11,554 bases of DNA from the NCBI GenBank assembly GCA_964414015.1, contig CAYPUE010000024.1, positions 1-11,554 on the forward strand, read 5' to 3'. Of this stretch, positions 7,338 through 11,554 are shown in pieces (position 1 is the stretch's first letter; every line of letters begins with the position of its first letter). Source of the DNA: JAUSEW01 sp964414015 (GTDB taxonomy: Bacteria > Patescibacteriota > Microgenomatia > Levybacterales > UBA12049). The notes below the pieces were generated by a model, which saw nothing but the letters and a program-made list of their open reading frames with translations, was not told where the DNA came from and did not search any database. Both the position numbers and the translations under genes were made by a program.

Positions 7338-10300
7338 AATTAAAAAAGGTTTTGGTTTTGGGAAGTGGTGCTCTAAAAATAGGGGAGGCGGGAGAATTTG
7401 ATTATTCAGGAAGCCAAGCAATAAAAGCCCTAAAGGAGGAAGGAATAAAAACTGTTTTAGTTAATCCAAACATAGCCACTATCCAAACTTCAAAATTTTT
7501 GGCGGATACTGTTTATTTTTTACCTGTAAATGCCTTTTTCGTAGAAAAAATTATTGAAAAAGAAAAACCTGATGGAATTCTTTTATCCTTTGGCGGACAA
7601 ACAGCGCTTAATTGCGGTATTGAGCTTGAACGAAAAGGCATCCTCGAAAATAACAACGTTGCAGTGTTAGGGACGCCAATAAAGTCTATCGTGTTAACCG
7701 AAGACAGGCAAAAATTCGCATCCCATCTTAAGAGAATAAATATCCCAACTCCTAAAAGCATAGCGGTAAAATCCGTAAAACAAGCCTTAAGTGTCGCAGA
7801 GACAATCGGATTTCCAATAATGGTAAGGAGTGGATTTGCTCTTGGAGGACAAGGATCAGGTGTTGCGAGAAACCAAGACGAGCTTACGAAAATCGCAGAG
7901 CATGCTCTTTCATTCTCTCCACAGATTTTAGTTGAGCAATATCTGCATCATTTCAAAGAAATAGAGTATGAGGTTGTCAGAGACAAAGATGATAATTGCA
8001 TTACGGTATGCAATATGGAGAATATGGATCCTTTAGGCATCCATACGGGAGATTCCATTGTAGTTGCACCAAGTCAAACTCTCACCAATTTTGAATATCA
8101 CTATTTAAGAAACATTTCTATAAAAATCGTCAGGAGTCTTGGGATAGTAGGAGAATGCAATGTCCAATTTGCTCTTAATCCCTTCCCCAAAAACAAAGAG
8201 ATTGATTATTATGTTATCGAAGTCAACGCCAGACTCTCCAGGAGTTCTGCTTTGGCTAGCAAAGCAACTGGTTATCCTCTTGCATATGTTGCCGCAAAAT
8301 TGGCTTTAGGTAAAAACTTAACTCAAATAACAAATAAAGTAACCAAAGTTACCCAATCCTGTTTTGAACCGTCCCTTGATTATATTGTTGTGAAAATACC
8401 CCGTTGGGACATAGAAAAATTTAAAGGTGCTGATGAAAGAATCGGAAGCAGTATGAAATCCGTAGGGGAGGTTATGGGAATTGGCAGAACCTTTGAAGAA
8501 GCATACCAAAAGGCAATAAGGATGCTGGATTTAGATTTTGACGGAGCAACCAGTTGGTCGATATTCAAAAATATAAAACTAACAAAAGATTTTATAGCAG
8601 ATCAGTTAAAAAATCCCACGCCTAAAAGAATGTTTGCTATTTCTTATGCTCTTAAAGAAGAAATGACAGTTGCAAAAATTTATAATCTAACCGGAATAGA
8701 CCCCTGGTTTATCTCCAGAATAAAAAATATAGTAGATGCAGAAGAAACCGTAAGAAAAAACAAACAAAAAATAATCAATAAGCAAATACTGTTGAAGCTT
8801 AAACGTTTAGGTTTTTCCGATAAACAAATAGGCGTTCTTTTTGATAAAAAAGGATTGGAAATAAGAAACTTGCGGAAAAGGTTAAGAATTCTACCTTCTG
8901 TTTTTCAAATAGATACGCTATCTGGAGAATTTCCGGCAAAAACAAATTATTTGTATCTTACATACAACGGCAATCATAACGACATAAAACCTTATTTTAA
9001 GAAAGGCGTTATTGTTCTTGGTTCAGGACCCTACAGAATAGGCAGTTCTGTTGAATTTGATTGGACAAGCGTGAATACCGTGTTAAATCTTAAAAATCAT
9101 CAAAAATTATCTATCGTGATTAATTGCAATCCGGAAACCGTATCAACAGATTATGATATTTCAGACAAGCTTTATTTTGAGGAACTAACCTTCGAACGAA
9201 TTGCCGATATCTACGATTTTGAAAAACCAGATGGGATTATCGTATCGGTAGGGGGACAAACTCCAAATAACCGAGCAGAGTCTCTTAAAAAATATGGCGC
9301 AAGAATATTGGGAACAAATCCTGCGAATATTAATCGGGCAGAGAACAGAAGTAAATTTTCAAAACTTTTGGACACCTACAATATCACTCAACCTCCATGG
9401 GACAAATTTGGAAGCCTTACTAAAACTCTTGATTTTTGCAAAAAGGTCGGATTCCCTGTTTTATTGAGACCATCTTATGTTCTTTCCGGAACTTTAATGC
9501 GTATCTGCAGGAATATCAACGAAATTGAAAAATTTCTAAAAGAAGCAACGTTAGTATCCAAAGAGTATCCAATTACCATATCTAAATTTATAGAAGAAGC
9601 CAAAGAAATAGAGTTTGACGCAGTTGCACAAAGAGGCCAAATTAAAGCTTTTGTCATAACAGAACATATAGAAAACGCAGGCGTACATTCGGGAGATGCA
9701 ACAATTGTTCTGCCTCCGCAAAAAATTTATACAGAAACGCAAAGAAAAATTGAAGAAACAGGAAAAATACTGGCAAAAGCTTTACAAATAACCGGACCTT
9801 TTAATATTCAATTTTTGGCGAAAAACAATGAATTGCAAGTTATAGAAATAAATTTACGCTCTTCAAGAACGTTTCCTTTCATTTCCAAAGTGACAGGAGT
9901 TGATTTTATCAAGCTTTCCACCGATGCATTTTTCGGAAAAGCTAAAAAGCAGGAAGTAGAAGCTTTTTATGATCATTTCGTTGCCATAAAGGTTTCCCAA
10001 TTTTCTTTCGCAAGAATCACCAATGCCGATCCTATACTTCATGTCGAAATGGCATCAACCGGTGAAGTTGCGTGTTTTGGCAAAGATGAGGAAGAAGCAT
10101 TTCTGAAAGGAGAGATTTCTGTCGGAGGAAAAATTCCAACCAAGGGCATATTCATAAGTCTTGGCGGAGATGAAAACAAAATAAAATTTCTAAGTTCCGC
10201 AATAAGTTTGGCGTCACTTAATCTTCCCCTATATGCTACCAACAAAACAGCAATTTTCCTAAGAAAAAATGGGGTTAAGACAAAAAGATTATATAAGATT

Positions 10301-10543
10301 TATGAAAAAGAATCTCCAAGTATTTTGGAGTATTTTCAAAAAAGAAAAATTGATCTGGCTATAAATTTAACGGATACAGCCTTGGTACGAGATGAAAAAG
10401 ATGATTACGTGATAAGGCGCTCCGCAATAGACTATAATATACCCTTGTATACCAATCATCAGAAAGCAGAACTTTTCGTAAACGCAATAACCTCTAAAAA
10501 GCTTGAAGATTTGGAAATAAAATCATGGAGTGAATATGTCTAA
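7334..10543 (+). CDS. carB: Carbamoyl phosphate synthase large subunit, CAD-like
   Basis: Makes carbamoyl phosphate from bicarbonate, ammonia delivered by CarA, and two ATP. 1069 residues, full length (E. coli 1073). Order: first ATP-grasp half (about 1-400: SFGGQTALNCG, VRSGFALGGQGSG, VIEVNARLSRSSALASKATG), oligomerisation region (about 400-550), second ATP-grasp half (about 550-930: NPETVSTDYD, SVGGQTPNN, RPSYVLSG, HIENAGVHSGDAT), C-terminal MGS-like allosteric domain (about 935-1069, with DYVIRRSAIDYNIPLYTN). Diagnostic stretches follow animal CAD/CPS I rather than E. coli: GEFDYSGSQA (E. coli CEFDYSGAQA), VRSGFALGG (E. coli IRPSFTMGG), VNARLSRS (E. coli MNPRVSRS), SSVEFDW (E. coli QGIEFDY). 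The start overlaps the carA stop as ATGA with no obvious Shine-Dalgarno, pointing to translational coupling and equal subunit supply. Confidence 0.96.
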   Translation: MKLKKVLVLGSGALKIGEAGEFDYSGSQAIKALKEEGIKTVLVNPNIATIQTSKFLADTVYFLPVNAFFVEKIIEKEKPDGILLSFGGQTALNCGIELERKGILENNNVAVLGTPIKSIVLTEDRQKFASHLKRINIPTPKSIAVKSVKQALSVAETIGFPIMVRSGFALGGQGSGVARNQDELTKIAEHALSFSPQILVEQYLHHFKEIEYEVVRDKDDNCITVCNMENMDPLGIHTGDSIVVAPSQTLTNFEYHYLRNISIKIVRSLGIVGECNVQFALNPFPKNKEIDYYVIEVNARLSRSSALASKATGYPLAYVAAKLALGKNLTQITNKVTKVTQSCFEPSLDYIVVKIPRWDIEKFKGADERIGSSMKSVGEVMGIGRTFEEAYQKAIRMLDLDFDGATSWSIFKNIKLTKDFIADQLKNPTPKRMFAISYALKEEMTVAKIYNLTGIDPWFISRIKNIVDAEETVRKNKQKIINKQILLKLKRLGFSDKQIGVLFDKKGLEIRNLRKRLRILPSVFQIDTLSGEFPAKTNYLYLTYNGNHNDIKPYFKKGVIVLGSGPYRIGSSVEFDWTSVNTVLNLKNHQKLSIVINCNPETVSTDYDISDKLYFEELTFERIADIYDFEKPDGIIVSVGGQTPNNRAESLKKYGARILGTNPANINRAENRSKFSKLLDTYNITQPPWDKFGSLTKTLDFCKKVGFPVLLRPSYVLSGTLMRICRNINEIEKFLKEATLVSKEYPITISKFIEEAKEIEFDAVAQRGQIKAFVITEHIENAGVHSGDATIVLPPQKIYTETQRKIEETGKILAKALQITGPFNIQFLAKNNELQVIEINLRSSRTFPFISKVTGVDFIKLSTDAFFGKAKKQEVEAFYDHFVAIKVSQFSFARITNADPILHVEMASTGEVACFGKDEEEAFLKGEISVGGKIPTKGIFISLGGDENKIKFLSSAISLASLNLPLYATNKTAIFLRKNGVKTKRLYKIYEKESPSILEYFQKRKIDLAINLTDTALVRDEKDDYVIRRSAIDYNIPLYTNHQKAELFVNAITSKKLEDLEIKSWSEYV

Positions 10544-10913
10544 GCTTATCCTACCGGGGCTGATTGATCCGCATGTGCATTTGCGTGATCCGGGGCAAAC
10601 TTGGAAAGAAGATTTCCATACCGGAACCAGTGCTGCTTTAGCCGGAGGTTTTACTACGATTCTTGACATGCCAAACAACAAAATCCCGATAATAACTTCG
10701 AAAAGGCTAAATGAGAAAATAAAAATCGCTAAAGAAAAAATCGTCTGCGATGTGGGGTTTTATTTCGGCTCACTGGGAGATAACCTTGATCAATTCGAAA
10801 AGGTTAGCAAAAAAATCTTGGGCTTAAAACTTTATCTTAACCAAACCACTGGGAATTTTCTGGTTGACAAAAAGATGCTGAAAAAAATATTTATCGCTTG
10901 GAATAATGCATAA
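10536..10913 (+). CDS. pyrC: Dihydroorotase N-terminal fragment as literally translated
   Basis: This is the 125-residue product if the TAA at 10911 ends translation. It contains the first metal pair (His13, His15), the substrate-binding MPNN region (45-48) and the carboxylated-Lys position (Lys98), but none of the later ligands. It is about one third of a normal type I dihydroorotase and should be inactive alone. Confidence 0.8.
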   Translation: MSKLILPGLIDPHVHLRDPGQTWKEDFHTGTSAALAGGFTTILDMPNNKIPIITSKRLNEKIKIAKEKIVCDVGFYFGSLGDNLDQFEKVSKKILGLKLYLNQTTGNFLVDKKMLKKIFIAWNNA

Positions 10914-10946
10914 AGTATAGCACTACATAGCAATAGACTTTCGTCA
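10911..10946. repeat. Dyad-like insert carrying the pyrC stop codon
   Basis: About 36 bases (12 codons) are extra compared with related dihydroorotases, lying between the Ala of IAWNNA and the Lys before LILVHAE. Bases 10912-10941 form an imperfect palindrome: AAAGT at the left pairs with ACTTT at the right, and 10 of 15 positions pair in all. The same stretch is two similar 10-base units, TATAGCACTA (10916-10925) and CATAGCAATA (10926-10935), 8 of 10 alike. The length is a multiple of three, so the downstream frame is kept. Exact borders cannot be fixed from one sequence. Confidence 0.5.
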
Positions 10947-11554
10947 AAGCTTATTCTGGTGCACGCAGAGGATAACATGCTAAACGTCGTAATTGAACTT
11001 GTAAGAAAACTTGGGAACAAGGTTCACATTTGCCATATAAGCACTGCTTCTGATTTAAAACAAATTATAAAGGCGAAAAATGAAGGATTGCCAATTTCTT
11101 GCGGAGTTGCCCCGCATCATTTGTTTTTAACCCAAAACGATGTTAAGCGTTTGGGGGCTTTTGGCCAAATGAAACCGCCGCTGCAAAGTAAAAAAGATCA
11201 GAATTTCTTGTGGAAGAATTTAAAATTTATCGATGTTGTAGAATCCGACCACGCCCCGCATACTGTTGAAGAGAAAAGGGGAGAGGTGCCGCCTTTTGGT
11301 GTTCCAGGTCTTGAGACAACTCTCCCGCTTCTGCTCACAGCTGTTTCTGAAAAAAGGTTAACGATAGATGAAATTATCCGCCTTTGTCACATAAGCCCAG
11401 CCAAAATCTTTAATATTAAAACCAACCCCGAAACAAAAATAGTCGTTAACCTTAATTCATCATTCATAATTCATCATTCATCCTTATTTACTAAGTGCAA
11501 ATGGTCACCATTTGCCGGATGGAAAGTAAAAGGAAAAGTAAAACGAGTCTTCAT
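10914..11554 (+). CDS. pyrC: Dihydroorotase C-terminal portion, open at the window end
   Basis: In the frame of the N-terminal part there are 213 stop-free codons after the TAA. They encode the remaining metal ligands (His in LVHAE, His in CHIS, Asp in ESDHAPH) and APHHLFL. The only possible restart codons near the front are GTG 10959, just before the His of LVHAE, and ATG 10977, which would lose that His. Neither has a visible Shine-Dalgarno, so independent expression is doubtful. Confidence 0.7.
11454..11481. repeat. Perfect 14-bp tandem duplication within pyrC
   Basis: AATTCATCATTCAT occurs at 11454-11467 and again, identical, at 11468-11481. Fourteen is not a multiple of three, so the copies are read differently (Asn-Ser-Ser-Phe, then Ile-His-His-Ser-Ser). 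The encoded region precedes the conserved KWSPF motif and has the same length as in CAD, so it appears not to be a simple insertion. Confidence 0.75.
11497..11515. repeat. 19-bp perfect inverted repeat in the pyrC 3' region
   Basis: GCAAATGGTCACCATTTGC has 9-bp arms, GCAAATGGT and ACCATTTGC, around a single C. It encodes Cys-Lys-Trp-Ser-Pro-Phe-Ala, a conserved dihydroorotase C-terminal motif, so the dyad may arise simply from codon choice. It lies 15 bases after the tandem duplication. Confidence 0.6.

Larger units (their letters stand above)
10536..11554 (+). pseudogene. pyrC: Dihydroorotase gene interrupted by an in-frame stop, 3' partial
   Basis: Dihydroorotase (type I, CAD-like) cyclises carbamoyl aspartate to dihydroorotate. 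The chosen ATG 10536 has GGAG five bases upstream (10527-10530) and overlaps the carB end by eight bases; the GTG at 10530 overlaps that Shine-Dalgarno. Codon 126 is TAA (10911-10913), yet the same frame stays open from 10914 to the window end and encodes the rest of the enzyme. Counting through the stop, all metal ligands survive: His13 and His15 (DPHVHLRDPG), carboxylated Lys98 (GLKLYLN), His143 (LVHAE), His167 (CHIS) and Asp238 (ESDHAPH). The C-terminal PPFGVPGLET, LLLTAVSEKRL and KWSPFAGWKVKGKV segments are also intact. The stop lies in about 12 extra codons between the IAWNNA and KLILVHAE segments. Recent disruption, stop readthrough or an assembly error are all possible. The true end lies beyond 11554. 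Confidence 0.85.

Noticed and set aside
7081..7401. 106-residue plus-strand reading frame across the carA-carB junction
   Set aside because: It overlaps conserved parts of both genes in another frame and has no recognisable product.
10911..10913. TAA in pyrC as a reassigned sense codon
   Set aside because: hppA, gyrA and carB all end in TAA at their normal lengths, so TAA works as a stop in this genome.
10880..10960. Frameshift in pyrC
   Set aside because: The dihydroorotase sequence before and after the stop is in the same frame; the lesion is a nonsense codon within extra codons.

Overview
The window is compact bacterial DNA with every gene on the + strand. It holds housekeeping genes: an H+-pumping pyrophosphatase (5'-truncated), DNA gyrase subunit A, a bifunctional FolD, and a pyrimidine cluster pyrB-carA-carB-pyrC. 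Very short intergenic gaps, A/T-rich 14-base micro-repeats and short palindromes lying inside genes suggest a small-genome uncultivated lineage such as Patescibacteria/CPR (perhaps Microgenomates). That placement is inference; there is no rRNA or tRNA here to confirm it.

Layout: 1-1860 hppA, catalytic residues intact, with the Lys signature of K+-independent H+ pumps. 1861-1948 is an A/T-rich gap with a candidate promoter and nested inverted and tandem repeats. 1949-4405 gyrA, with Met at the main quinolone-resistance position. 4410-5255 folD, four bases after gyrA, probably co-transcribed. 5256-5310 is a very compact junction: a good sigma70-type promoter (TTGACA-17-TAAAGT), immediately followed by a hairpin plus T-run that looks like an intrinsic terminator and ends exactly at the pyrB start. 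5311-10543 pyrB, carA and carB, joined by ATGA overlaps. 10536-11554 pyrC, which overlaps carB, carries an in-frame TAA after codon 125 and runs off the window still open.

Together pyrB, carA, carB and pyrC make the first three steps of UMP synthesis: carbamoyl phosphate from glutamine, bicarbonate and ATP (CarAB), carbamoyl aspartate (PyrB), dihydroorotate (PyrC). All four proteins resemble the matching domains of the animal multifunctional enzyme CAD more than the E. coli enzymes, and their order (ATC-GAT-CPS-DHO) is a circular permutation of CAD's (GAT-CPS-DHO-ATC).

The second theme is short palindromic sequence inside coding regions. A 16-base word centred on CACCC-CAA-GGGTG occurs in both folD and carA, in different reading frames, and in both proteins it falls where the chain is longer than in relatives. 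A third, different dyad-like insert in pyrC brings the premature stop. These look like small in-gene palindromic elements, comparable in concept to Rickettsia palindromic elements.
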